64,000 bases of DNA from Coptis chinensis (GCA_015680905.1 CM027377.1:56999501-57063500), one strand, 5' to 3'. Shown: positions 46,800 through 58,880, numbered from the stretch's first letter. Made by a program: numbers and translations. The notes: generated by a model from the letters alone, not told the origin.

Positions 46800-48110
46800 A
46801 ATTATAAGATTTCTAGAGAGAACCACAATGTCGTTTAAATCTATCTATGAAAGAAGTAGTAAGAGAAGAGATCTTAGGATTCTTGGATGCCGGAATTATT
46901 TATCCTATATCCGACAATGAATGGGTTAGTCCTATCCATGTAATACCAAAGAAATCTGGGATTACAATGGTCCGTAATGCATATGGGAGTTAATTCTAAA
47001 ATGAATTCTTATCATGTGGAGGATTTGTAATGATTATAGGAAGTTGAATCATCCACGAGGAAAGATCATTTTCCCCACTTTTTTATTGATCGATGCTTGA
47101 GCGCCAATTAGGACATGCTTATTACTATTTCTTGGATGGGTATTCAGGATATTTTCAGATTTTAATCAATGAAACCAATCAAGAAAATACCACCTTCACT
47201 TGCCCTTTTAGAATCTATGCTTATGCACTATTGCCTTCGGTCTCTGCAATGCACCGGCCTGCCACATTTCAACGCTGCATGTTACACATTTTCAGTGATA
47301 TGATAGAGAGATTCATGGAAGTTTTTATGGATGATTTTTCCCTCTATGAGGATTCTTTCGACGATTGTCTATCCAACCTTTCTAAAGTATTGGTGCATTG
47401 TTAGGAAATATCTAGTCCTCAATTGGGAAAAGTGTCATTTTATGGTAAAAAAGGGAATAGTGTTAGGTCACATTGTGTCTAAAAATGGTATAGAGGTGGA
47501 TAAAGCTAAAATAGATAAAATTTATACTCTCCCTAATCTGTGGACCATCTGAGATATACGAGCCTTTTTAGGCCACACTAGTTTTTATTGAATATTCATT
47601 CAAAATTTATCAAAAACTGGTAAACCTTTAACCAATCTTCTTATAAAAGATACACCCTTTGAGTTTAACTCAGATTGTATATAGGCTTTTGAAACTTTGA
47701 AAGCCTTTAATAATTGCTCCTATAATTTAACCTCCGATTGATTGAAACCATTCGAAAGCTCATGTGTGGCTTAACGACTATGTTGTTGGTGTCGTACTAG
47801 GTAAAAACATGATAATGTACGCGGTTATTTTCTTGTAAAAGTAAAATGTTAAATGAAGTTCCACAGAATTATACAACCACTGAAAAAGAATTTTTAGCCA
47901 TTATCTATGCCTTAGACAAATTTTGTCCTTATTTGGTAGGTTCAAACACCATAATTTACACCCGATCATGCAAACACCTAGGTACTTTTCGTGGAAGAAG
48001 GATGTTAAGCGGAGATTAATCCGATGGATCCTTCTCCTACAAGAGTTCACATTAGAGATTAAAGATAAAAAAGAGTTGAAAACATGGTGGTGACCACCAC
48101 CTCTAGATTA
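46800..48110 (+). mobile_element. Reverse transcriptase and RNase H of copy B
   Basis: IIYPISDNEWVSPIHVIPKK (about 46895), then YYYFLDGYSGYFQILINETN and TTFTCPFRIYAYALLP (47093-47240), then MERFMEVFMDDFSLYEDSFD-like sequence (47305-47360) mark RT. RNase H-like sequence follows to about 48110. Several breaks are present. Confidence 0.85.
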
Positions 48111-48179
48111 ACCAATGATAAGCGGCGGTGATTTACGTGTCCATTTCAAATTCTTTTTAGATAAGCACCTTTATGTTAT

Positions 48180-49480
48180 CAGTCCACACCTTGGTATGAT
48201 GATATTGTTAACTATCTAGTGGTGAAGACATTCTACCCCTGGTGGAATAGAAATCAACTGAATAAGTTTTTAGCACAACTAAAGTACTATCATTGGGATG
48301 ATCCTTACCTTTTCAAGTCTTGTCTCGACTAGATTATCCGGCGTTGCATTCCAGATTGGGAACAATCATCGTTTCTTTTTTATCACGAACAGTCTTGTGG
48401 AGGACATTTTAGTGCATACAAAACCGCATCTAAAGTGTTGCAATGTGGATTCTATTGGTCAATACTCTTTTGTGATGCTTTTGATCATTGTAAAGCTTGT
48501 CTTCGTTGCCAACATCTTGGTCATATTTCTATATGTAATATGATGCCCTTAAATCCCATTCTCATAGTGGAGATTTTTGATGTGTGGGGCATCGATTTCA
48601 TAGGACCCTTTTCCACATCTCATGGTTTCAACTACATCCTAGTCACCGTAGACTATGTATCCAAGTGGATCGAGGCTGTACCATGTCATAACAATGATAA
48701 TAAAATTGTAATGTCTTTTATAAAATAAATCATTTTTTCATGATTTGGTGTTCCAAAAGCCATCATTAGTGATGGCGGGTAACATTTTTGTAATCGATTC
48801 TTTAAACATGTCATGAAAAAATATAAAGTAACCCACAAGGTTGCAACTCTATATCATCCCCAAAGAAGTGGTCAAGTGGAAGTCTCTAATCGAGAGAGAT
48901 TAAAAGTATCATGGATAAAATAGTTATTCCAAATAGGAAAGACCGGGTCTCTCTGTCTAAATGATGCCTTATGGGCATACCAAACCACTTTTAAAACACT
49001 ATGGGGAGGTCACTATACAAGCTTGTCTTTGGAAAACCTTATCATACGCTAGTGGAACTAGAGCATCGTTCTCTTTGGGCAATAAAAACCTTAATTATAA
49101 TCTCGTCACGGTAGGTAAAAAGTATAAACTACAAATAAATGAACTCAAAGAAGTTGAAATGATGAGTATGATCTCTAAAGATTACGAAAGCAACATAAAA
49201 AGAATTCATGACAAGCATATTTTACAAAAACATTTTGAAATTAGTCAAAATGTTTTGCTTTTATAACTTCGAGTTACATCTGTTTCGGGAAAACTAGATA
49301 CTCAATATTTGGTCCTTACATGATCATCGCAGTCACCCCATATGGGGCTATCACTTTGAAGGATTACAACGATAACAACACACCTTCCCGGTTAATGATT
49401 AGCCTAAAACACTATCATGAGTTCACGATTATGGATGTAGAAGAAACCATTCTTGAAGATCCTATCTATGAGCATTAAAT
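48180..49480 (+). mobile_element. Integrase of copy B
   Basis: The zinc-binding region ends FDHCKACLRCQHLGH (near 48480-48525). The core reads PILIVEIFDVWGIDFIGPFS and VTVDYVSKWIEAVPCHNND (48555-48690), then IISDGG-like sequence near 48765. A C-terminal stretch with YNLVTVGKKYKLQINELKEV (about 49100) corresponds to the Athila DEAR/LNELEE block. It is broken. Confidence 0.85.
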
Positions 49481-50477
49481 TCTACCGTTCAGTGATGTAT
49501 TTCTAATCCATTCATTCCTTTACATCTGTTTCTATATAATACATCAGAAAAGGTAGCGGACCACTCCCTCCACTTGGACCGTTCAGAGCCTTGAGTCCAA
49601 ATTATACCTTACATATTCCTTGTTAGCACATTTACTCATAGTTTGAGTAGTGCACCTCTATGGAGAAAGTATACAATTTTATTTTTCTTTATTTTACATT
49701 CTTTTTGTTAAAAATAGCTTTTTCCTTGTTGTTTTTACAAAAGTTCTTGGTTTTTCCAGTGTTTATAATAGAAGATTCTCTATATAACACTAGTCATGTG
49801 ATTTTTGTTCCAAAAACAGGCAATGGAATCTACGGACCAACCACCCTAGAAAAACACAATCTAGGGGTGGTTTGAGATCAGTTTTGCTTATTAAGGGTTG
49901 CTTATATCACCGCGCTATTCGCACGTGTTAGGACATTCCATGTCTTGCATAGTAAATCCCCCAACTCATATAACTGAAGTTCTATCTGTCCGGATTGGGT
50001 TCACCTGAGCCGACATGAAAGTTGCCTAAAACAATAAGTTGTGGTATGTCTTTAATCACTGCTTTTGTACGAGTTCTTTGTATATATCTTTATATAGTTT
50101 TCAAAAACATGAGGATACAAAAATTTAAAATCTTACGTCCTAAAGTAACCAAAATGATACTTGATAAATGTATGATTTTATCTTCTTGAAAAACCCTCTA
50201 TTTTTTCTAGAGATACCTTTTAAGAAAAAAAAAAAAACAAAAACTTCGGCGAAGGCCGACTACTAGAATTAAAACAAATGGTGTAACCCAAAGTGAAACC
50301 ATGATCTTTTTTAATTCTATCTTACACCTCTCTATTATTGTCTCGAGAATCGACATTAAAAGAGTCATTTTGTATAAAAATTTCAAAATTTTCTCCTTCT
50401 TTTCTAAAATCTCTACAAAATTTCCAACCGCCAAAAATTTCAAAACTTCTTTTCTCCCCTTCTACAAACCTTTTAAA
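49481..50477 (+). promoter_or_regulatory. Spacer and leader before the accessory ORF, copy B
   Basis: It aligns with copy A 5935-6732. A TATA-like TTGTATAAAAATTTC starts at about 50368 and the ATG at 50478 is about 105 bases on. The leader between is rich in TTTC/CTTC runs, like a plant 5' leader. Confidence 0.45.
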
Positions 50478-50774
50478 ATGTCTAAAAATAGTTCTTATCC
50501 ACCGAGCAATGCTCAATGGAGACGTGTACCCTCTAATTCTGAAGTTTTTGCGTCTCTTCCGATTTATATTAAACTTGATATCTGGAAGAGAATTCACACC
50601 ATCACACCTGGTGTAGAAAAATGTTCCTGCTCCCGCAGTCGGCGTGCAATTAGGGAGAACTGGTGTTTGAGATGTCAAACACCAGACTACCCTTTGCTTC
50701 AGCCGATAAGCGAGGGCTCGATATTTATAGTCTACATATGTCTTACACCAAAACACAGAGCCCAAACTTCATAG
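50478..50774 (+). mobile_element. Accessory small ORF of the Athila-like element, copy B (98 aa)
   Basis: An open 98-residue frame from an ATG in AAAATGTC context. Residues 27-44 read LPIYI, twelve residues, P, matching the minimal LPxx(L/I)x10-13P F-box pattern recalled for polerovirus P0. A CxxC lies at 63-66 (ENWCLRCQTPD), with C49 and C51 before it. The end reads YICLTPKHRAQTS. It is homologous to the copy A ORF at 6733. Similar position, length and spacing argue against chance. Function is unknown; F-box-like recruitment of host factors is a guess. Confidence 0.6.
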
Positions 50775-51529
50775 AGTAATCAAAATATTTGGTTGGGATT
50801 GATTTCGAGTCTTGGGGATCGATTGAGAACGACCCACATTTTTCTGAGTTTTCAAAATATAATCCAAAAAATTAATTAATGTTTAATTTCACGTTTCTAT
50901 ATTCTTTCCACCATTCGTTCCTTTTGCTCTCGTAACCTCTTTTTATTCATTCCGCTATTCGTGCACTTTGTTTTCAAGTTGGCATACTCTATTCTTTTTA
51001 GAGCTCATTCATGTATACAACTTATGTCATCTTCACACTTCAAGGCATTCATCTATTATTTTGTGTGTCATACAACCTTGGATAAAAGCATGTGATATAC
51101 CGTTAGATAGGATTTTTCGCACTGCTTGTTTAGACAGTTCGTTTGTCCGAATCGGACCGGTAATGAAGCGGGGATTTGCATTTTACGAGTTACGAGAAGG
51201 AACAAGACCTTTTCGGTATTTTCCGAATTTCATATGGGCTTGGGCCAAAATTTCAAACCTTAAAAACCCAACAACCGACAGTGATCATTACTGCTTTGGT
51301 TTAAATTCCAACCATGCGACCGGCTGATGCACCATTTCTTTTCACATAAAACCCTAGCTCACAAAAATTAACTTCGACATGCGCCTCGCCCACATTAATC
51401 CGTGCCTCTTTCTTCACCAAATTCAAAAATTTCCTCTGCTTCTAGAAAACCTTCACCCCACCTCATATCAACTTTCAATTTAACAAAACATCCTCTCATG
51501 GCTACCAATCGAAAAATTGTACTCAAAAT
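50775..51529 (+). other. Non-coding spacer, copy B
   Basis: It aligns with copy A 7018-7720. A 119-codon open frame (50968-51327) lies here; the DNA is shared with copy A but the protein reading is not, so it is not called a gene. Confidence 0.45.
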
Positions 51530-53311
51530 ATATATTTCAAATCTATTAATTACGTAATATAGTTTTTAGATAAAACTTGAGATTCTTATTCTATATCTAC
51601 CAACCAATGCTCCAAACTTGTTTGTGGGTGGTATATTTCCATCCACGAAGAATAGTGTACATGTTAGTGCCATTTTGCTCATGTTCCTATGGTAATTTCT
51701 TTCCTTTTCTTCATACTTTGAGGACAAAGCATATTTATGTTTGGGGGTGGTATAGTAACATACCTTAAAACTAGGCATTTATTATATAGCAATCCTTAAA
51801 TTAGATATACTAAGTATATTTCTATATTTCTTTCTTTCTAATAATATTTTGAAAACACCAAAAATATTTTTCTATTTAGTATTAAATGTCTTGTTTTCCT
51901 TTTTCTATGATGAACAAATGCTTTAGAAGTTTCATTTTAGCAATAGAGTAAAGATTCGTTCTTCAAACTCAGACTAATATACATATAATAGTTTCTGTAT
52001 ATTTTCATGAATGGCATGCATCAGCATTTGATTGTATATAGCAGTAAGTTTTCGAGGCCGAGATTAGAACAATTAAGTTCCATATCTGTGAGAATCTATC
52101 CAAAACATCATCCGAATGATTATTGAGTGATGACAGGAGGATGTCGGATAGAAAGATAACCACGTCCACTTGCTTGATCACCACGCCATATCCTAGGAGA
52201 GAATTTAGGCCCTTTCTGGATCAATATAGCCAAATAAATGTTAAAAACCCAAAAAGATAGTTTTTCCTCTAGTTACCCCCCTTGCCTTCACTAATTTCTA
52301 AAAACCTTTTTATTTCTTCACTATCAATCCCTGAACTGTTACTACACACACAATAAAAAGTGTACCCAACTGACGAGTTGAGAATTGGATGAACAGTAAA
52401 AAGAGAAGAGAATACCTTGTACAAAAATAGAAAAGTTAAAACCTTCAAAAAGAAAAGAAAGAAAAGATTCATAAATCGAAATCTCCCAAAAGTTCAAAGT
52501 CAAAGTCAAAAGGAGTCGATTTCAAAAGAAACAAAAGCAAAGTTAGAACTCATAAAAATCAATATCATATGGAGTCACAAAGCCAAAGGGCTAAATAATG
52601 AATCATAAATTTGGAAGCACAAAAACAAAACGAGGCTCTTCTCTAGTTACAAATATCCTGAAGACCCAATTTCTCAACTTAGCTCCGTAATTCCTAATAA
52701 AAAACCTCTAGCTCAACTAGGAATAGGATGGTGTGATAGTAAGTGGATATTGTGATCAATCGACCCGATTTCTTTGGATGTCATTAAGTGTCTATGAGGA
52801 ATATAAGTGCCCTCTGCCTTTGAGAAAATAAAACTTGAGTAAATCTATTAGAGAGCTATGATTGCAACATACCCTTGTGAGAACCCACCTTAAAGATGCT
52901 CTCTAAAAGTTTTGGGAACGACTCGCTTTTTGAATTTTATCGCTTATGTTTTGCACATTTATCTTTAGATGATTAAATTACTATGTATATGTTATTATGA
53001 GTTCAAAGGATCTTTTCTTTATTCCCCACTAACAAGATGTATAGACTTGAGAATAACAAGGAGACAAGACCCTTTATACTAGATAGAGGAAGTTTGTGAA
53101 TACCTTCTATGGAAAACTCTCTCATGAAGCTTAAGCTCGTCCACTAGGGAATTTCTAGTGGTTTAAGGCCTTGTTGCATATGGTCAATGCAATTTATACT
53201 ATCTTAAACGAGACTAGTAGAATAAATCACACATTTGTGATCTTAGTTTTTTCTCTCTCATCTTTACTTGAAAACAAGCAAAATCTTGTTTGGGAGGTAG
53301 TTGATCAGTCC
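51530..53311 (+). promoter_or_regulatory. 3' untranslated region of copy B
   Basis: G-run modules TTTGTGGGTGG (51620) and TTTGAGGACAAAGCATATTT followed by GTTTGGGGGTGGTATAGTAA (51717-51758) open it. The TTTTCATGAATGGCATGC...GTATATAGCAGTAAGTTT block lies at 52000-52060 and the palindrome cluster at 53141-53195. AAAACAAGCAAAATCTTG and GTTTGGGAGGTAG (53273-53310) immediately precede the LTR. Confidence 0.65.
53141..53195 (+). promoter_or_regulatory. Conserved three-palindrome cluster, copy B
   Basis: CCACTAGG-GAATT-TCTAGTGG, then AAGGCCTT, then TTGCAT-ATGGTCA-ATGCAA. The single change in the first stem turns a G-C pair into a G-U pair in RNA, so pairing is kept. Confidence 0.7.
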
Positions 53312-54150
53312 CCAAATGTGCATTTTATTACCTTTACAATGCTTTAATTATGCCCTTCTTATGCTTAATGAACAAACAACTTATAGGTTTTGCTACATTT
53401 TGCAGGATACATGCCATTTAGGACGTATTTTCCTAAAATGTGCATTTTAACACAAAAAGGATTGCTATTGACGTTGCTTGGGAAGATTCCAGTTTAGGAG
53501 TAAAAAAGTTGAAAAGTCGAAGTCAGCTCTCAAGGACTCAGGGCTAAAAGCTGAAGACCCAAGGACTCAAAGATAAAAGCTATGGACTCAAGGACGTAGA
53601 ACCAAATCAAGAATTCAATTATATGGGCTAAAGTCAAAAGCCCACAAAGCTTAATCATATCCTCAAGGTAGTTTCTAGAAGAAGGGGAAAATATATAATT
53701 GGTGTCCTATATAAACCAAAGTAGGAGGGGAAAGAACCTTACCTTATAATTAATCTTTGGTCATTATGAGTAGATAATATGTTTTAAATTAAGAGTGTAA
53801 TTTGTTATTTACTTGTTTTCCATTTTTATGTTCTTGAAGTTTTAGTTGTTAAATCAAGTTCTTATTATCATCAATACAAGTTTTCAATCTTATCTTCAAT
53901 ACAAAGCATTCATTACTTCTCTAATCTTTGATTCAACCCCAAAAACACTAGTCATACTCATTTGACAAGTTCAAATGAGTATAACTTTAATGAAAGCAAG
54001 ATATTCATCATAACCATTTCCATACATGTTTTTCTATCATATCAAATCAATAGTTTATTTAAGACTTCAACCCATTCTAGATAAAGAACTAGTGTTTCCA
54101 CCATTAAAACATAAAAAACAAGAATAAAAAAACACTAGAAAGTTTAGAAA
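53312..54150 (+). mobile_element. 3' LTR of copy B
   Basis: It starts TGATCAGTCCCCAAATGTGC after the purine tract and matches copy A's LTR at 16034. It has a TATA box CCTATATAAACCAAAGTAGG at about 53720. The right end is not fixed. Confidence 0.7.
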
Positions 54151-55400
54151 GAGATTTTTCAACCATCAAACCATTCCTCTTAACAAAGGATTTAAGATGA
54201 ACAACAAAACCCAATACACCATTATTTCTACTTCTTAACCAGCCGTCCAAAAATCAAGGCCTGTTACTACTAGGGAGTAGCGCACGCGACTCGTCCCACT
54301 GTCACCTAGGTCGCGCGCGTGGCTCTATCTTTAATGTCAGACTCACAACTTGGTCATACACTATTATTTTGTGATAGAATGCAAACTAAGATTTGTTCTA
54401 CCTAAGTAATTTACTCAAATCACTAGAAATCGAACATGTTCCTCATATGAGCATCATTAGTCCTCCACAAGGGAGGTTTTTAGCTCATGATGCTAGGATA
54501 TATAAACCAAATAAAAAGGAGAAAATAAGTTAGAAAACAGGTTGAGAGAGAAGATTTCCTATTTCCTATGGAGAAGACTCCATTAACAACATACAAGCGA
54601 TCTAAAACTAAAACAAAAACCCAGAAAACATATGTTTTACAAAAACTAATATTTATCTAAAAGTGGAAATGAGTGCAAATCACAAGTGCTCTCTCCATTT
54701 CCCTTTATGCTCCACTTATTCATTTTGTGCTCTATTTCACTTTGTCTTCAATTAGTGCTCAAATAATGGTGCAACCACTAAGTGATTGCCCACATGTTTT
54801 GACCAATAGTGGGTCCATGTGGGCCATGGTGAATTTTACAACTTAACATCTTTGCGTACAGCTCGCCGCATTGATCGTTTTGACAGTTCCGGTGCCAAAT
54901 TCAGAGTCCAGAATCAGAAGTTATGATTGTCAGAAGTTCCATGACTTTTCTACATGATTGTCTTGGTTTGACCCGGAAATGGTGGGTGTTGAGTACATGG
55001 GCTTTATTCTGGTCTTTTCGAGATTCAAAGGGCAAAAGAGAGAAGACTTCACGTTAAGCACTTTTTGTGTCATTAATAATAAATTAAGTACTCTAACCGT
55101 GGGTCTTAGAAACTTACCGCTAAGTACAATCAATGATACTCTTTGCATGAATGTTCATAAAATGATGTAAAACCTATTAAATGCGTATTAATATAAGTTT
55201 CTAAAACAAATTCTCATACTAAAGCTAAGGTGAGATTTCTAGACAATTTTTATCAGAAAAAGGAAACAAAACTTTGGCACTAAAGGCGTTGAAAAGAAAA
55301 TAAAGATATATACAATCTAAAAATGCCAAATTTTTTGCAAAAGGTTCTCACCCCAAATTGAAGGATGCTTTGTCCCCAAGACAAAGAATGAGTTTAATGG
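54151..55400 (-). mobile_element. Fragment of the minus-strand family: LTR and 3' region
   Basis: GTGGGTCCATGTGGGCCATG (54811) and TTAGCTCATGATGCTAGG (54480) match the LTR at 27.0-28.4 kb. AAACTTACCGCTAAGTACAA (55110) and GTGAGATTTCTAGACAATTT (55225) match 29705 and 29832. On the minus strand a GGGGACAAAGCATCC/TTTGGGGTG module lies at about 55380-55347. It is an incomplete, old copy. Confidence 0.6.
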
Positions 55401-56809
55401 GGTTTTTCTAGGTTCCTAACGATCCTCTTCTTATATCTTCACACCGTGTTCTAGTTCAAAGCATATCTATCGAAACTAATAGGAGTATTTGATAAAATGG
55501 ACTGAACCACAAAGTGCTTGCCTACGTATCCTCTTCAGGAATCAGGTCTGTCGTAGCTCATTATATGGCTAAATAGCATACTAAGTGGGGAAGAAGAGAT
55601 GACCAGAAGTCGGCCTCCAGGGCGCCGCCTTTATACCTTGGCCATTAGGGATCTCCCTTTCCATTCCCATACTATTGTCATCCAGTTCTGGACCGATTCC
55701 GAAACTTACCTGCCCAGTTCCCGAACTACTTCGCGGAACTGACTAGTCAAACTAAAGGAACTGTCCTGAACTCGTAGGAATTGACTAGAACTGACCAAAT
55801 CAATTCTAGAGCCATTTTCTTATGCTACATTCCATTTCTAATAACGATCCTTTGGTGTAATCTCACTCTACCACGTGTCCTTAGGACACTAGCGGAATAT
55901 TAGCCTTACAAAGTTGTTCAAAAAGATTAGAAAATACAGAGGAAGGTTTCACAATGAAGTTTGACCAACACGTATGTTCTACATTGGATCCCAGAAAATA
56001 AGTCGTTTAATGTCAGATCCCTAAGACGGTGATCAAGGTTTTGTAATGAGGTAGAACATATGGAGGAAGGTTTCACAGCGGGGGTAGTTAGACAAGCACA
56101 TATATTCTAAAAAATGTAGCAAACCCAAAAAGTAGAAGGCGTGGGAAGCGAGAAAAGTATGCACGCATGGCTAGATTAGTGGCTCGCATGACTTGAGTTG
56201 AGGATTATAGTGGATTTTTTTTTTATGGGTATTGAGTTTTTGATCTTTATGATTTTTAATGATGTTATCTGATTGTTTTTTGTTTATGATTAGGGAAAAA
56301 TACAATTAGTACACACAATAATAGAAACATAGATAACTCTCAAATTAATAAATAACACGCATTACAATTTGTTTGAGAAATTAGAAAAACACCACATTTA
56401 TGTACAAAAGAACAACAAAAGTAGAAAGAAATAGAAATTACATAGATATACATATTAGTTATTACTAGATGCGGAATAACAACATGACACAAGTAAAAGT
56501 GTCAACCGAGGAAGACCGTATTTGCATCATCAATGTCCTGCTTATATAACTTCTCTAATTTATCCATGAAAACGAAATGCAATGTGAATTTAGAATATGA
56601 AATGTTAGAGAAGAGGAGAATATGAGGTAAGGGAAATATGGTGGAAAATCCTAAATTTATAGGAATGAGAAAAAACCATTGGGGTGTCCGTTGGATATAT
56701 GGTAGGAGATGACCATTATCGATTTGTTTGCAAATGGCGGTAAATAGATGAGCGTTAGCGGATGGATGTGAAAATACCACCGTTATTGAGCATCATAGTG
56801 ACGACCACC

Positions 56810-56810
<1 letters not shown>
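55401..56810 (-). mobile_element. Further fragment of the minus-strand family
   Basis: It includes GGAGGAAGGTTTCACAGCGG (56055) as at 32740, ACAATAATAGAAACATAG-type sequence, and the TATA-plus-leader module (56663-56565). No env-like reading was found here. The minus-strand frame 56780-56502 spans the module and is not recognised. Confidence 0.45.
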
Positions 56811-56841
<31 letters not shown>

Positions 56842-58510
56842 CAAGTGGAAATTCTATTGTTAATGATAACGAGTTTTACAAACAATTAGGACAAGTATGC
56901 AACAAGTTGTGCCACAAGTCCTTTCTGAATGGCAAATCCAATCCTCCTAAATACAAACTCATTAGAGCCAGCTGTCATTATATTGCAGTCCATAACTTTC
57001 TGCAATCTCTTAAGGAGCTCAACAGATTGTTGTGCCAAGAAACCAAAAGTGTCAAAACTAAACGGAATGAAACAATGTTGGTTAGCTCTACAAGCCTCCT
57101 CATGTTTCTCAATCTTCCCTGCCACTGCTCTATTGGCTGCTTCCCAAGCCCTACCAATGGAGAGGCTCCAGTTACATCAACACACACATGCCTCCCCTCA
57201 AACCAACTGTAGATCAATACATCTGCAGGCCGAAGTGTAGATCTTCCCTCATTCGGATCATTGAGAAAATTCACGGGAGCCTCCTTATTCACTTGTACTC
57301 CAGCCCTCCAAAATGCATCACATAAAATATCTCTGACAAGATCATGTTAGTATTTGAAACCTGGAAAATGTCTACATTGTACTGCATGGTCCCTGAAAGC
57401 ATCTAGTCTACTTTTTTGCAAGCGGGGCATAAACCACCATCGAGTACAAAGAAATCATGAGACATTACCGGATAATAGAATGATACTCCACCGGGCGCAT
57501 ACACCGCCCAAGTCCCTCCATCCGGAATAGCAAGTAGAAAATCATTTGCATGTTCTAACTGCAAGCATCCAATGGCCGCTTTTTGATAGCGGATAACACA
57601 AACTCCCTCTCAAGACTAGTAACAATCTTACCATAGAATGTTTCCACTAATTTTTTTGTGGTTTTGAGGGGCGGTAGCATTCACAACCATAGAATTGTGG
57701 TCAAAATCGGGTAGACAGAGACCCAATTCATTGCTAGCAACATCAAGAATCTCATCTGAAGGCACTGGGCCACAACTCCTAAGAATGTGGTTCTGAAGCT
57801 CAGAAGTCTGACAACATGAGGCCACAAAGGCAAAAGTAGAGACATCAGTAGCACAATAAATACCTAACCCACCAAAAAGTAATGGGAGTGTCAATAAACG
57901 CTACTACAAATCATAGAAGTTAGGACTATCAGAAACCATAGTACCTTGGAGAACACTGCGAAGATGTCGATCAAAAGTCTTAGCTGCCTCTCTGAAAAGG
58001 GATGGTGGACAAGTACGAATTGCAAAGACCAACTTAGAGAGCCCGCACAAGCACGTAAAATCATTAACTCACACTATGGATCTTATAATATAGCTAAACG
58101 GTCCATCAAAGTCATAACCTTTTCAACACGCTTGGGAGCAAGGCCCATGGCAAAGAATGATTCAGTGCTGACCGCACCTCCAAGCAACCTGACCCCTACT
58201 GAGGATGGGACAATTCTGAAGGAAAGAGACCCGGACTGGAGCGACATGGATCTAGTGATGGCCAAAATATCTCAGTTTTAGCCACATTAAGAACCAGCTC
58301 GTAAGAAGGACCTCCTTCCTGAATCATACCTAAAGCTGTCGCCACCTATTCTATATCTCCGATTAAAGTCCCGTCATCTAGGTGCCAAGCTTGTAGGAAT
58401 AACTGACAACTGGATTGGATCTGTAGAATCAAGGGATGCAACACCAGTGCAAAGAGAAAGGGACCCAAAAGGGTCACCCTGCTGGACCCCAGTAGCAAAC
58501 CTTGCCTTTC
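56811..58510 (-). mobile_element. RTE-type LINE, 5'-truncated, with poly(A) tail
   Basis: A non-LTR retrotransposon on the minus strand. From its 5' side it shows RT motif GVQQGDPFGSLPFALVLHPL (about 58487-58430), the active site WHLDDGTLIGD (about 58392-58362) and LGGAVSTESFFAMGLAPKRV (58190-58120). Next come LPLLFGGLGIYCATDVSTFA (57890-57830) and the C-terminal domain KEAPVNFLNDPNEGRSTLRP and HCFIPFSFDTFGFLAQQSVE. It ends with VFRRIGFAIQKGLVAQLVA (near 56900). A 31-base T-run at 56811-56841 is the tail. The reading is spread over different frames with stops, so it is a dead copy. The endonuclease and the first RT motifs are missing. No target duplication was identified. Confidence 0.88.
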
Positions 58511-58880
58511 GCTTGAATTCCCTTCCCTATAGGCTGACCCCTTTTGCTAGCTTGCCTGGGCTCTTCAATTCATTACTCTTTCAATAGGGAAGAGCAGCAT
58601 TCAATATGTATTACAATACGATAACTATAATTAGCTACTTTCTATAGCAATTCCTACTTTTCAGGCAGCAGTGATCGAATCGGTATCTTGAATTGTAAGC
58701 TCTGCTTTCTCGACTGCTGCTCCGTAGTTGCTTGTTGAATGTTTGTAGAATCTACCTTAGAGGTTAAAAACACTGATGATAATAAAGATATTGCTAAAGA
58801 AGCTATAACACTCGCTATGGTTGGTTACCTTATTAGTATTATGTTTAATGCTTATGTATAAGTGATGATGATTTATAAAA
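58495..58880. other. Possible organelle-derived insertion
   Basis: The CTTGAATTCCCTTCCCTATA and GAAGAGCAGCATTCAATATG stretches and the GGCAGCAGTGATCGAATC segment have the feel of plant mitochondrial DNA, and an EAITLAMVGYLISIMFNAYV reading lies near 58800. This is recognition from memory only. Confidence 0.25.

Larger units (their letters stand above)
45030..54150 (+). mobile_element. Athila-like retrotransposon copy B
   Basis: Parts in order: gag C-terminal part (45030-45500), protease region (45640-46560), RT (46800-47560), RNase H (47570-48110), integrase (48180-49480), accessory ORF (50478-50774), 3' untranslated region (51530-53311) and 3' LTR (53312 to about 54150). No 5' LTR and no env-like region were recognised. 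It is broken throughout the coding part. It belongs to the same family as copy A and is close in pol to the minus-strand element. Confidence 0.85.

Noticed and set aside
50968-51327. 119-codon frame in copy B's spacer
   Set aside because: The matching DNA in copy A does not keep the same protein reading.
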